From assembly GCA_028869255.1 (NCBI GenBank), contig CP110972.1, positions 501,001-565,000 of the forward strand: DNA of 64,000 nucleotides, given 5' to 3'. Under the pieces are notes generated by a model. That model was not told where the DNA came from, made no database searches, and worked only from the letters and a program-made list of their open reading frames with translations. Below are positions 40,846 to 51,468 of this stretch, piece by piece (the first letter of the stretch is position 1; each line of letters opens with the position of its first letter). The translations under genes were made by a program, and so were the position numbers. The DNA is from Pseudomonas poae. GTDB taxonomy: Bacteria; Pseudomonadota; Gammaproteobacteria; Pseudomonadales; Pseudomonadaceae.

Positions 40846-41589
40846 ATGAGTCTGCAAGGTAAAGTTGCACTGGTTACCGGCGCAAGCCGTGGCATTGGCC
40901 AGGCGATCGCCCTGGAACTGGGCCGTCAGGGCGCCGTTGTAATCGGCACCGCCACTTCCGCTTCGGGCGCCGAGCGTATCGCCGCGACCCTGAAGGAAAA
41001 CGGCGTTCAAGGCACTGGCCTTGAGCTGAACGTCACCAGCGATGAGTCCGTGGCTGCCGTACTGGCCGAAATCAGCGCACAGTTCGGTGCGCCGGCTATT
41101 CTGGTGAATAACGCCGGTATCACCCGCGACAATCTGATGATGCGCATGAAAGACGACGAGTGGTACGACGTGGTCGACACCAACTTGAACAGTCTGTTTC
41201 GCCTGTCCAAGGGCGTTTTGCGCGGCATGACCAAGGCGCGTTGGGGTCGAATTATCAATATTGGCTCCGTAGTGGGTGCCATGGGCAACGCAGGCCAAGT
41301 AAACTACGCAGCCGCCAAGGCCGGTCTGGAAGGTTTCAGCCGTGCTCTGGCGCGTGAAGTCGGCTCGCGGTCGATTACGGTCAACTCGGTGGCCCCAGGG
41401 TTCATCGACACCGATATGACCCGCGAACTGCCGGAGGCACAGCGTGAAGGCTTGCTGACGCAGATTCCGCTGGGCCGTCTGGGCCAGGCTCAAGAGATCG
41501 CGAATGTGGTCACTTTCCTGGCATCCGACGGTGCGGCATACGTGACTGGGGCTACAATCCCGGTGAACGGCGGGATGTACATGAGCTAA
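40846..41589 (+). CDS. fabG: 3-oxoacyl-ACP reductase FabG
   Basis: 247-residue short-chain dehydrogenase. ALVTGASRGIGQAIA is the NADPH loop, LVNNAGITRDNLMMRM is the FabG-specific stretch after NNAG, and the catalytic triad is Ser in NIGSVVG with Tyr and Lys in NYAAAKAGLEGF. It reduces 3-oxoacyl-ACP. TAGGAGAAGCC precedes the ATG. It sits between fabD and acpP; the 190-base gap after it carries the acpP promoter. Confidence 0.96.
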   Translation: MSLQGKVALVTGASRGIGQAIALELGRQGAVVIGTATSASGAERIAATLKENGVQGTGLELNVTSDESVAAVLAEISAQFGAPAILVNNAGITRDNLMMRMKDDEWYDVVDTNLNSLFRLSKGVLRGMTKARWGRIINIGSVVGAMGNAGQVNYAAAKAGLEGFSRALAREVGSRSITVNSVAPGFIDTDMTRELPEAQREGLLTQIPLGRLGQAQEIANVVTFLASDGAAYVTGATIPVNGGMYMS

Positions 41590-41701
41590 ATTGTGACGGA
41601 TCGCTTCAAAAAAATGTCATACGAGCTGTCTAAAATCCGTTATAAAGCTGCAACTTAATTTATAGGCAGGTGGCGGACCGGGTACAGGGTGAAGCTTTCA
41701 G

Positions 41702-41729
41702 TTGAAAAGCTGAAATGGCTTTCTATACA
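41702..41729 (+). promoter_or_regulatory. Sigma-70 promoter of acpP
   Basis: TTGAAA, a 16-base spacer and TATACA, 52 bases before the acpP ATG. It fits the need for very high acpP expression independent of fabG. Confidence 0.7.
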
Positions 41730-41780
41730 CTTACCCACTGGCCAGCTGCCTGAATTTGTCCATTAGGAGTTAAACAAGGT

Positions 41781-42017
41781 ATGAGCACCATCGAAGAGCG
41801 CGTCAAGAAAATCGTCGCCGAGCAACTGGGCGTTAAAGAAGAAGAAGTGGTCAACACTGCTTCCTTCGTAGAAGACCTGGGTGCCGATTCCCTTGACACC
41901 GTTGAGCTGGTGATGGCTCTGGAAGAGGAATTCGAGACCGAAATCCCGGACGAAGAAGCTGAAAAAATCACTACTGTTCAAGCTGCTATCGACTACGTTA
42001 CTAGCCACCAGGCGTAA
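41781..42017 (+). CDS. acpP: Acyl carrier protein
   Basis: 78 residues, very acidic. The phosphopantetheine site is Ser37 in [19 protein letters not shown]. It carries growing acyl chains between the Fab enzymes; PcpS (21.6 kb) is the likely enzyme that adds its prosthetic group. TAGGAGTTAAAC ribosome site. It has its own promoter and a downstream terminator, so a short abundant mRNA is expected. Confidence 0.98.
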   Translation: MSTIEERVKKIVAEQLGVKEEEVVNTASFVEDLGADSLDTVELVMALEEEFETEIPDEEAEKITTVQAAIDYVTSHQA

Positions 42018-42045
42018 TAGTTTGTAGTCGTCGCTTGCTGTTAGG

Positions 42046-42083
42046 GAAAAACCGCACTGCTGTAACGGCGTGCGGTTTTTTCT
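42046..42083 (+). terminator. Terminator of acpP
   Basis: AAAAACCGCAC and GTGCGGTTTTTT flank a CTGCTGTAACGGC loop region; strong stem with T tract. Confidence 0.85.
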
Positions 42084-42145
42084 TTAGCCCTGATGAAAAG
42101 TAAGCGCTGAAGCAAAAGTGTCGTCATTAGAAAAAGGAGAGTGCT

Positions 42146-43390
42146 GTGTCGCGTAGACGCGTCGTAGTCACCGGTATGGGTATGTTGTCGCCACTGGGCA
42201 CGGATGTGCCGAGCAGTTGGCAGGGCATTCTGGCTGGCCGCAGTGGTATTGGTCTGATCGAACACACGGACCTTTCTGCCTATTCCACCCGTTTTGGCGG
42301 CTCGGTAAAGGGCTTCAATGTCGAGGAATATCTCTCGGTCAAAGAGTCCCGCAAACTCGACCTGTTCATTCAATACGGCCTGGCAGCCGGTTTTCAGGCG
42401 GTGCGTAATGCCGGCCTGGAAGTCACCGACGCCAACCGTGACCGCATCGGCGTGGCCATGGGATCGGGTATTGGCGGTTTGACCAATATCGAAGAAACCA
42501 GCCGCACGCTGCACGATTCCGGCCCCCGTCGAATTTCACCGTTCTTCGTCCCGGGCTCGATCATCAATATGATTTCCGGTTTCCTGTCCATCCACCTGGG
42601 CGCACAGGGGCCGAACTACGCCATCGCCACGGCGTGCACCACCGGCACCCACTGCATCGGCATGGCGGCGCGCAATATCGCCTATGACGAAGCCGACGTG
42701 ATGATTGCCGGCGGCGCCGAAATGGCGGCCTGCGGCCTCGGCATGGGCGGCTTCGGTGCCTCCCGTGCGCTGTCGACCCGCAACGACGAGCCGACCCGTG
42801 CCAGCCGTCCGTGGGACAAGGGCCGTGACGGTTTCGTGCTGTCCGACGGCGCCGGTGCCCTGGTACTCGAAGAGCTGGAGCATGCCAAGGCGCGTGGCGC
42901 CACCATTTACGCCGAGCTGATCGGTTTTGGCATGAGCGGCGACGCCTACCACATGACCTCGCCACCGTCCGACGGTGCCGGCGCCGCACGCTGCATTACC
43001 AATGCGCTGCGCGATGCCAAGGTCAACCCGGACCAGGTGCAGTACATCAACGCCCACGGCACCTCGACCCCGACCGGCGACCTGGCGGAAGCCGAAGCCA
43101 TCAAGTCGGTGTTCGGCGAGCACGCCTACAACCTGGCGGTCAGCTCCACCAAGTCCATGACCGGCCACCTGTTGGGTGCGGCGGGCGCGGTCGAAGCGAT
43201 CTTCAGCGTAATGGCCATCAAGGATCAGGTCGCTCCGCCGACCATCAACCTGGATGAGCCAGACGAAGGCTGCGACCTGAACTTCGTGCCTCACGAAGCA
43301 CAGCCAATGCCGATCGACGTGGTGATCTCCAACTCGTTCGGTTTTGGCGGCACCAACGGTTCCCTGGTGTTCCGCCGGTTCGCCGAGTGA
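42146..43390 (+). CDS. fabF: 3-oxoacyl-ACP synthase II FabF
   Basis: 414 residues. The triad is Cys in [13 protein letters not shown], His in [11 protein letters not shown] and His in [35 protein letters not shown] is the C-terminal loop. It elongates C16:1 and other acyl-ACPs with malonyl-ACP. It starts at GTG 42146 with GGAG six bases before. Its stop overlaps the pabC ATG (ATGA type junction), giving a fabF-pabC-mltG-tmk-holB transcript. Confidence 0.96.
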   Translation: MSRRRVVVTGMGMLSPLGTDVPSSWQGILAGRSGIGLIEHTDLSAYSTRFGGSVKGFNVEEYLSVKESRKLDLFIQYGLAAGFQAVRNAGLEVTDANRDRIGVAMGSGIGGLTNIEETSRTLHDSGPRRISPFFVPGSIINMISGFLSIHLGAQGPNYAIATACTTGTHCIGMAARNIAYDEADVMIAGGAEMAACGLGMGGFGASRALSTRNDEPTRASRPWDKGRDGFVLSDGAGALVLEELEHAKARGATIYAELIGFGMSGDAYHMTSPPSDGAGAARCITNALRDAKVNPDQVQYINAHGTSTPTGDLAEAEAIKSVFGEHAYNLAVSSTKSMTGHLLGAAGAVEAIFSVMAIKDQVAPPTINLDEPDEGCDLNFVPHEAQPMPIDVVISNSFGFGGTNGSLVFRRFAE

Positions 43391-44205
43391 TGCACAGCTG
43401 GGTCGACGGTCAGCCAGCGGACACGGTGCCCCTGAAAGATCGCGGCCTGGCGTATGGCGATGGGCTGTTCGAGACCATCGCCATCAAGGCCGGGCAGCCG
43501 GTGCTGCTCGACCGCCACCTGCAGCGTCTCGATGAGGGCTGCACGCGCCTCGCACTCAATGCGGATCACGCGTTGATCCGCATCGAAGTGCTGGCCTATG
43601 CCGCGGCCCTCGGCGACGGTGTTCTCAAATTGATCCTCACGCGTGGCGACAGCCTGCGCGGTTATGGCATCAACCCTGGCGCGCCGGTACGCCGTATCTT
43701 GCAGGGCAGTGCGCCCGCTACCTATCCCCAAGCCCATGGAACTGACGGTATCCGCCTGTTTCCGTGTGCTACCCGATTGTCCGAACAGCCTTTGCTGGCC
43801 GGCCTCAAACACCTCAACCGCCTGGAACAGGTGATCGCCCGCGCCGAGTGGCAAGATGCCGAGCATGCCGAAGGTTTGATGCGGGATATGTCTGGTCGCG
43901 TCATCGAAGGCGTATTCAGTAACCTGTTCCTAGTGCGCAATGGTTTGTTACTAACCGCTGATCTGAATCGTTGCGGGGTTGCCGGGGTCATGCGCGCCGA
44001 GGTTCTGGCACAGGCGCAAGCCCTGGGCATCCCGGTGGCCGTGGCCGATATCAGCCTGGAGCTGTTGCAGCAGGCCGACGAAGTCTTTGTGTGCAACAGC
44101 GTTTATGGCATTTGGCCGGTGCGTGGCTGCGCTGCGATGAGCTGGTCGGTTGGGCCGCTCACCCGTAAACTGCAGGGCATTGTTCGCGCGCTATTGGATA
44201 TTTGA
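43390..44205 (+). CDS. pabC: 4-amino-4-deoxychorismate lyase PabC
   Basis: 271 residues of the fold-type IV PLP enzymes. DRGLAYGDGLFETI is the N-terminal motif, LKHLNRLEQVIARAEW includes the PLP-binding Lys, and GRVIEGVFSNLFLVRNG is the conserved Glu region. It releases pyruvate from aminodeoxychorismate to give p-aminobenzoate for folate. It starts at ATG 43390 within the fabF stop and precedes mltG by one base. Confidence 0.95.
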   Translation: MHSWVDGQPADTVPLKDRGLAYGDGLFETIAIKAGQPVLLDRHLQRLDEGCTRLALNADHALIRIEVLAYAAALGDGVLKLILTRGDSLRGYGINPGAPVRRILQGSAPATYPQAHGTDGIRLFPCATRLSEQPLLAGLKHLNRLEQVIARAEWQDAEHAEGLMRDMSGRVIEGVFSNLFLVRNGLLLTADLNRCGVAGVMRAEVLAQAQALGIPVAVADISLELLQQADEVFVCNSVYGIWPVRGCAAMSWSVGPLTRKLQGIVRALLDI

Positions 44206-44206
44206 G

Positions 44207-45351
44207 TTGATACGAAAACTGGTTGTACTGCTGCTGATCGGTCTGGTCTCGGCGGCGTTGCTGTTGGGCGTTGGCGCCTGGAAACTCGATTCTGCCTTGA
44301 AGCAGCCTTTGAAGCTGACCCAGGAGCAATTGCTCGACGTACCGGCGGGGGCCACCCCCACCGGCACGTTCAATCGCCTGGAAGCCGACGGCGTGCTGGA
44401 CGGTGCTTTCTGGCTGCGTCTGTACTGGCGTTTCAATCTCGACGGGCAGCCATTGCACAGTGGCGAATACCGCATGACCCCCGGCCTGACAGCTGAAGGT
44501 CTGATCGGCGTGTGGCAACGCGGTGAAGTGGTGCAATACAGCCTCACGCTGGTAGAGGGCTGGAACTTCCGCCAGGTGCGTTCGGCCCTGGCCAAGCACG
44601 AAAAGATCGTCCAGACCCTCGCTGGCCTGAGTGACAGCGAAGTGATGGACAAGCTCGGCCACCCTGGGGTGTTCCCTGAGGGCCGGTTCTTCCCGGATAC
44701 CTACCGCTTCGTGCGTGGGATGACCGATGTCGAGTTCCTGAAAAAAGCCTACAACCGCCTGGATGATGTACTGGCCCAGGAGTGGAGCAAACGCGCCGCC
44801 GATGCGCCGTACACCGACCCTTATCAAGCGCTGATCATGGCCTCCTGGTGGAGAAGGAGACCGGTGTGCCTGAAGAGCGTGGGCAGATCGCCGGTGTCTT
44901 TGTACGTCGCATGAAGATCGGGATGCTGCTGCAGACCGACCCCACCGTGATCTACGGCCTGGGTGAGCGCTACAACGGCAAGTTGACCCGCGCCCACCTC
45001 AAGGAAGCCAACCCCTACAACACCTACATGATTGCCGGGCTGCCGCCGACGCCGATTGCGATGGTCGGCCGCGAGGCGATCCATGCGGCGCTCAACCCGG
45101 TGCCGGGCAGCAGCCTGTATTTCGTCGCCCGTGGCGATGGCAGCCATATTTTCTCGGATGACCTGGATGCGCATAATGCCGCCGTGCGTGAGTTCCAGCT
45201 CAAGCGTCGCGCCGATTACCGCTCCAGCCCGGCGCCGGCGGTGAAACCTGCGCAAGAGGCAGCACCGCCTGCCGATGCCCCGGCTGAAGCTCCGGTAGAA
45301 AAGCCGGCCGAGCCCGCGCCGGACGCCACCGCACCGCAAAGCCCGCAATGA
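44207..45351 (+). CDS. mltG: Endolytic murein transglycosylase MltG, frameshifted
   Basis: A YceG-family protein that cuts nascent glycan strands and ends their growth. The TTG start at 44207 gives an N-terminal anchor (LVVLLLIGLVSAALLLGVG). The LysM-like and catalytic domain follow, with VEGWNFRQVRSALAKHEK, HPGVFPEGRFFPDTYRF, then EKETGVPEERGQIAGVF containing the catalytic Glu. One C is missing after 44845 (tcc tgg should read tcc ctg), so the frame breaks just before the catalytic motif; it resumes in another frame and ends at 45351. The tail is Ala/Pro-rich. An error is likely, as flanking genes are intact in synteny. Confidence 0.92.
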
Positions 45352-45361
45352 CTCTGACTAA

Positions 45362-46984
<1,623 letters not shown>

Positions 46985-47047
46985 TTTCCGTGGCCGACGG
47001 GTGTATCGTTGGCCAGACACTTCCCGTGACTCAAGTTGTAAATTCTT

Positions 47048-47833
47048 ATGCTCGTAGATTCCCATTGCCACCTTGATCGCCTCGACCTTGCCCAGCACGG
47101 CGGCTCCCTCGACGCCGCCCTCGAAGCCGCCCGCCAGCGCGGGGTAGGGCACTTCCTGTGCATCGGCGTGAGCGCCGAGAACGCAGCCGATGTCAAAGCC
47201 CTGGCTGAGCGCTATGCCGACGTGGATTGCTCGGTGGGTATCCACCCGCTGGACCTCAAGCCCGGCGAAGCCCCGGCCCTCGACTGGCTGCTCGGCGAGC
47301 TCAACCACCCGCGGGTGGTGGCGATTGGCGAAACCGGCCTGGACTACCACTACGAGCCGGAGGCCGCCGAACTGCAGCAGGCGTCTTTCCGCCTGCACCT
47401 GCAAGCCGCCCAGCAAACCGGCAAGCCGGTGATCGTCCACACCCGTGGCGCCCGCGCCGACACCCTGACCCTGCTGCGTGAAGCCGCATTGCCCCAAGCC
47501 GGTGTGCTGCATTGCTTCACCGAGGATTGGGACATGGCCAAGGCCGCCCTGGACCTGGGCTTTTACATTTCCTTGTCGGGCATTGTCACCTTCCGCAATG
47601 CCGATGCGCTGCGCGACGTGGCGCGCCAGGTGCCGGCCGACCGCCTGCTGGTGGAAACCGATTCGCCGTACCTGGCGCCGATTCCCCATCGTGGCAAGCC
47701 GAACCTGCCGGAATACGTGCGCGATGTGGCGGATTATCTGGCGATGCTGCGTGGCGAGTCCTACGAGCGCTTTGCTGAGCAGACCACCGAAAACTTCAAG
47801 CGTCTGTTTCCCTTGGCCCGCGTGGCTGGCTGA
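47048..47833 (+). CDS. tatD: TatD-family metal-dependent hydrolase
   Basis: 261 residues, amidohydrolase barrel. LVDSHCHLDRLDL gives the first metal ligands, VAIGETGLDYHY the bridging Glu, PVIVHTRGA and GVLHCFTEDW the His ligands, and VETDSPYLAPIPHRGKPN the final Asp. The family includes 3'-5' DNases and RNases; this is the YcfH branch associated with holB. The coupling to holB supports a role in nucleic acid processing. It ends opposite an sRNA gene on the other strand. Confidence 0.92.
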   Translation: MLVDSHCHLDRLDLAQHGGSLDAALEAARQRGVGHFLCIGVSAENAADVKALAERYADVDCSVGIHPLDLKPGEAPALDWLLGELNHPRVVAIGETGLDYHYEPEAAELQQASFRLHLQAAQQTGKPVIVHTRGARADTLTLLREAALPQAGVLHCFTEDWDMAKAALDLGFYISLSGIVTFRNADALRDVARQVPADRLLVETDSPYLAPIPHRGKPNLPEYVRDVADYLAMLRGESYERFAEQTTENFKRLFPLARVAG

Positions 47834-47852
47834 GCCGCTCAAATCGCAGGCA

Positions 47853-47967
47853 AAAAAAACCCGGGTTCTGGGGGGTGAATCCGGGTTAAGACCATTAGGA
47901 GTAAAACAAGGGCACGCAGTCCGTCGGTACCCAGGTCGACGCGTCACTTGGGGGAGATGCCACGCCG
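47853..47967 (-). ncRNA. rgsA: RgsA-like small RNA
   Basis: On the minus strand a terminator (AACCCGG, loop, CCGGGTT, then T8 at 47852-47859) ends a transcript whose likely start, about 115 bases upstream, is set by TCAATACTTGA (47973-47983). That resembles the RpoS -10 (KCTAYRCTTAA) at 9 of 11 positions. In P. aeruginosa the RpoS-dependent, Gac-influenced sRNA RgsA (about 120 nt) lies in the same place beside the tatD homologue. Position, size, promoter type and orientation fit; I have not compared the sequences directly. Confidence 0.7.
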
Positions 47968-48279
47968 ACAGTTCAAGTATTGATCAGTATCCCATTCAGT
48001 CCAGTCGCATCTGATCGTTTTTTAAACAGATTTGGAATACGCGCGCTTCGCTTGAGTTCTCATTGAACGGGTGCGCAGCGATAGTTGTTGCGTATTATTT
48101 CTGACTGGAACCAATGAATTCGTTGGCGTGCTGAAAGTAAAGTGCGTTGCGGGTTCACATAGGCGTTGCCCAACGACCGTTCAGTCGGGATAATCCCTCG
48201 CATCGGGTAAATCGTATCGCCACGTATCCGTGGCCCTGCGCAACCCTCCCTAATTCCGACCTCTGCAGACCTCTTCCTC
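47968..48279. other. Intergenic region between sRNA and TetR gene
   Basis: It holds the RpoS-type -10 of the sRNA at 47973-47983 and presumably the promoter of the TetR-family gene. No coding frame with a ribosome site is evident. Confidence 0.45.
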
Positions 48280-48939
48280 ATGCACAAAGAACCCCGTAAG
48301 GTCCGTGAGTTTCGCCGCCGTGAGCAGGAAATTCTCGACACCGCACTCAAGTTGTTCCTCGAACAAGGTGAAGACAGTGTCACCGTCGAGATGATTGCGG
48401 ATGCCGTGGGTATCGGCAAAGGCACGATCTACAAGCACTTCAAGTCCAAGGCCGAAATCTACCTGCGCCTGATGCTCGACTACGAGCGCGACCTGAACGA
48501 GCTGCTGCACTCGGCTGACGTCGACAAGGACAAGGAGGCGCTGTCGCGTGCCTACTTCGAGTTCCGCATGCGTGACCCGCAGCGCTACCGACTGTTCGAC
48601 CGCCTGGAAGAGAAGGTGGTTAAAGGCCATCAGGTGCCGGAAATGGTCGAGGAGCTGCACAAGATCCGTGCTTCGAACTTCGAACGCCTGACCCTGCTGA
48701 TCAAGGGCCGTATTAGCGAAGGCAAGCTCGAAGACGTGCCACCGTATTTCCACTACTGCGCCGCGTGGGCTTTGGTGCACGGCGCCGTAGCGCTGTACCA
48801 CTCGCCGTTCTGGAGTAATGTGCTGGAAGATCAGGAAGGTTTCTTCCAATTCCTGATGGACATCGGCGTGCGCATGGGTAACAAGCGCAAGCACAGTACG
48901 GAGCTGCCACAGCCTCCCGTCGAAACGCCTGCCAGCTGA
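48280..48939 (+). CDS. TetR-family transcriptional regulator
   Basis: 219 residues. The N-terminal DNA-binding domain (about 10-57) carries ILDTALKLFLEQGEDSVTVEMIADAVGIGKGTIYKHFKSK, a clear TetR helix-turn-helix. The C-terminal ligand domain (about 65-200) is specific to this Pseudomonas family (YYHSPFW-type aromatic core: FHYCAAWALVHGAVALYHSP). The target is unknown. It lies next to moaA and the sRNA, in the same position as an uncharacterised TetR gene near the holB/tatD cluster in P. aeruginosa. No obvious divergent target. Confidence 0.88.
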   Translation: MHKEPRKVREFRRREQEILDTALKLFLEQGEDSVTVEMIADAVGIGKGTIYKHFKSKAEIYLRLMLDYERDLNELLHSADVDKDKEALSRAYFEFRMRDPQRYRLFDRLEEKVVKGHQVPEMVEELHKIRASNFERLTLLIKGRISEGKLEDVPPYFHYCAAWALVHGAVALYHSPFWSNVLEDQEGFFQFLMDIGVRMGNKRKHSTELPQPPVETPAS

Positions 48940-48990
48940 TTATTTACAGCCAGGTGCAGTACCCCAGGAATATACTCAGGCAAGGATCTT

Positions 48991-49022
48991 GCTAAAAGCT
49001 GATTTATAGGTCAGCTTTTAGC
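48991..49022. promoter_or_regulatory. 12-bp inverted repeat upstream of moaA
   Basis: GCTAAAAGCTGA and TCAGCTTTTAGC are perfect arms with an 8-base TTTATAGG loop. There is no T tract, so it is as likely an operator or RNA structure in the moaA leader as a terminator for the TetR gene. Confidence 0.5.
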
Positions 49023-49053
49023 GTGCCCGAATCATCCTCTGCCGGAGTGATCC

Positions 49054-50022
49054 ATGATCGTTGATCGTCAAGGCAGGCGTTTTCGCAATTTGCGGATCAG
49101 CCTGACCTCAGCCTGCAATTACGCGTGTACCTACTGCGTGCCGAACGGCAAGCGGTTGGTGGCTGCCCAGGACGAACTCTCGGCCGAGGCCATGGCGCGT
49201 GGCGTGGCCTATCTGATAGAGGCAGCGGGTATTGAGCGCTTGCGCATCACCGGCGGTGAGCCGCTGGTCAGCCCCAAACTGGAAGCCTTCATGGGCGCCG
49301 TTGGGGGGATGGGCCTCAGTGATATCAGCCTGACCACCAACGGCCAACTGCTTGCGCGCAAATTGCCGCTGCTGGTGGATGCCGGGATTCGCCGGATCAA
49401 CGTCTCCCTCGACACCCTGGATGCCGACGCCTTCCGCAGCATCGCCCGTGGTGGCGACCTGGCCACCGTACTCGACGGTATGGACCAGGCGCGAGCGGCG
49501 GGGATCAAAATCAAGGTCAATATGGTGCCGCTGCGTGGCCAGAACCTGGACCAGGTGATGCCGCTGCTCGACTACTGCCTGGAGCGTGGCTACGAGCTGC
49601 GGTTTATCGAGCTGATGCGCATGGGCCACCTGGCCAAGGACTCCAATGCGTTCCTGCAGCAATTCGTCAGCCTGCAACAACTGCTCAGCCTGATCGGCGA
49701 ACACCACGAATACCTGCAAGCCAACGCGCCGGTGGATGCTACGGCGGTGCGCTATGAAGTGCCGGGTAAAGGCTTCTTCGGTGTGATCGCCAACGAAAGC
49801 GTGCCGTTCTGCCGCACCTGTTCGCGGCTGCGCCTGTCGTCCACCGGTTGGTTGCATGGCTGCCTGTCGTCGAGTAACCGTCACTATGTCGGCGACCTGC
49901 TCGACCAACCGCGTCACCAGGCATTGCCGGCCTTGCAGGGCTTGCTGATGAAAGCCTTGGGTGACAAGCAGGAAGTGGCTTTCTCCGGCGGTGCCACCAT
50001 CATGAAAATCATCGGCGGCTGA
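49054..50022 (+). CDS. moaA: GTP 3',8-cyclase (MoaA)
   Basis: 322 residues, radical SAM enzyme. The first 4Fe-4S site is CNYACTYC; RITGGEPLV and SLTTNGQLL are SAM-binding strands. The second cluster ligands lie in FCRTCSRLRLSSTGWLHGCL. The protein ends in Gly-Gly (IIGG), needed for catalysis in MoaA. It makes 3',8-cyclo-GTP, the first step of molybdopterin synthesis. Start ATG 49054 follows GGAGTGA. It is one of several molybdenum-related genes in this window (with xdhC and the MobA-like gene at 28 kb), but not linked to them. It may be one of two moaA copies, as many pseudomonads have. Confidence 0.9.
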   Translation: MIVDRQGRRFRNLRISLTSACNYACTYCVPNGKRLVAAQDELSAEAMARGVAYLIEAAGIERLRITGGEPLVSPKLEAFMGAVGGMGLSDISLTTNGQLLARKLPLLVDAGIRRINVSLDTLDADAFRSIARGGDLATVLDGMDQARAAGIKIKVNMVPLRGQNLDQVMPLLDYCLERGYELRFIELMRMGHLAKDSNAFLQQFVSLQQLLSLIGEHHEYLQANAPVDATAVRYEVPGKGFFGVIANESVPFCRTCSRLRLSSTGWLHGCLSSSNRHYVGDLLDQPRHQALPALQGLLMKALGDKQEVAFSGGATIMKIIGG

Positions 50023-50039
50023 GACCGCACTTAGCCCAA

Positions 50040-50130
50040 TGTGGGAGCGGGCTTGCTCGCGAAGACGGAGTGTCAGTCAGCAGAAATATCGACTGAGCCA
50101 CCGCTTTCGCGAGCAAGCCCGCTGCCACAT
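50040..50130. repeat. REP doublet (REPIN)
   Basis: TGTGGGAGCGGGCTTGCTCG and inverted CGAGCAAGCCCGCTGCCACA (one changed base) flank about 40 bases, between moaA and the lipoprotein gene. Confidence 0.85.
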
Positions 50131-50216
50131 TTGATTTGAGGCGCTGCTGAGTGGCGCGGATTCTGCATCTCGTGCCCATTCGCCGGTTTTCCGTCACCGG
50201 CTTCTGGAGGATTAGG

Positions 50217-50821
50217 ATGCGTAGTCTGGTTTTGTTGCTGGCGTCGTTGACGCTGAGTGGTTGCATGACCGTCAGCGATATGGCCGAAGGCACCCGTTAT
50301 CAGATGAGCGACGCCGGGTTGCTCGACCACAGCGATACCCGTCGTACCGCCTCGGTTCGCATACAGCCGGACTCCTTTGTGTTTATCGCCCAGGCGCCTT
50401 TGTGCCGCCGGGCAGTGCCTACCCGCGACCCAACGTGGTGGCTGAGGAGGCCTTCAACGGCTTCGTCGAATATTTCCCCATGGTGCGCCGCGCCCGCCAG
50501 CCCGAAGGTCTGGAGCAGGCGATGTCCGAAGCCCGTGCGGCCGGCGCTCACTACCTGTTGTATTGCCGATTTGCTGCGGCGGATGACCGTATCGGCAATG
50601 CCGACGAGTGGACCGACCAGCAGGCCCTCGACCGCGTCGGCCTCGACAGCGGGGTGATCCAGATCATGTTGATCGAGACCAGCACCCAGTATTTGATTGA
50701 TACTGCGCGTATTCGCAGTCGTGGCGGTTTACTGACGTTCCACGACAACAGGCCACAAGATCTGATTGCCCGCCCCCTGGCGCAATACGCCCGAGGCTTG
50801 CTGGGCATGAGCGATCAGTAA
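50217..50821 (+). CDS. DUF4823-type lipoprotein, frameshifted
   Basis: The N-terminus MRSLVLLLASLTLSGC is a lipoprotein signal with lipobox L-S-G-C (Cys16), so the product is likely membrane-anchored. The mature part continues MTVSDMAEGTRYQMSD, AFVPPGSAYPRPNVVAEEAFNGF, EARAAGAHYLLYCRF, STQYLIDTARIRSRGG, a layout I associate with DUF4823. One G is missing from the run at 50393-50394 (cag gcg should read cag ggc gcc), so the second half is in another frame ending at 50821. ATG 50217 follows GGAGG. It is followed by a DUF1285 gene after 16 bases. Function unknown. Confidence 0.82.
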
Positions 50822-50837
50822 GCAACAGGAGATTCCC

Positions 50838-51398
50838 ATGACCGATTCCGCCAAGGCCAATGATCTGTTGGCGCAACTGCCCAAGGGCAAGGGGCCGGCG
50901 CCGGTGCATCTGTGGAACCCGGATTTGTGCGGCACTATCGACATGCGCATCGCCCGCGACGGCACCTGGTTCTACCAAGGCACACCGATCGGGCGCAAGC
51001 CGATGGTCAAGCTGTTCTCCAACATCATCCGCCGCGATGGCGATGAGTATTTCCTGGTCACCCCCGTGGAAAAAGTCGGCATCAGCGTCGATGACGCGCC
51101 GTTTGTCGCGGTTACCCTGGAAGTCGAAGGCCAGGGCGAAAGCCAAGTGCTGCGGTTTACCACTAACGTCGACGAGCACATCCAGGCCGATATCGAACAC
51201 CCATTGCGGGTGGTGATCGACCCGGTCACCCAGGAACCGTCGCCCTATCTGCGGGTGCGCACCAACCTCGAAGCGCTGGTACATCGCAACGTGTTTTACC
51301 AATTGGTCGAGTTGGCGGTGAGCCGTCCGATCAACGGTCAGAACTGGCTTGGCGTATGGAGCGGCGGCGAGTTTTTCCGTATCGGCCTGGAGCCCTGA
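50838..51398 (+). CDS. DUF1285 protein
   Basis: 186 residues, cytoplasmic, no signal. The pattern VHLWNPDLCGTIDMRIARDGTWFYQGTPIGRKPMVKLFSNIIRRDGDEYFLVTPVEKV defines DUF1285, a small beta-rich two-subdomain fold known structurally but not functionally. ACAGGAGATTCCC precedes the ATG. It follows the DUF4823 lipoprotein gene on the same strand and probably shares its transcript. Confidence 0.9.
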   Translation: MTDSAKANDLLAQLPKGKGPAPVHLWNPDLCGTIDMRIARDGTWFYQGTPIGRKPMVKLFSNIIRRDGDEYFLVTPVEKVGISVDDAPFVAVTLEVEGQGESQVLRFTTNVDEHIQADIEHPLRVVIDPVTQEPSPYLRVRTNLEALVHRNVFYQLVELAVSRPINGQNWLGVWSGGEFFRIGLEP

Positions 51399-51468
51399 GG
51401 CCGATTTTTTTATCTCCCTGAAATAATTCGCTTGCTGTCATCAGGCGCTTTCGGTTATCAATTTGTAC

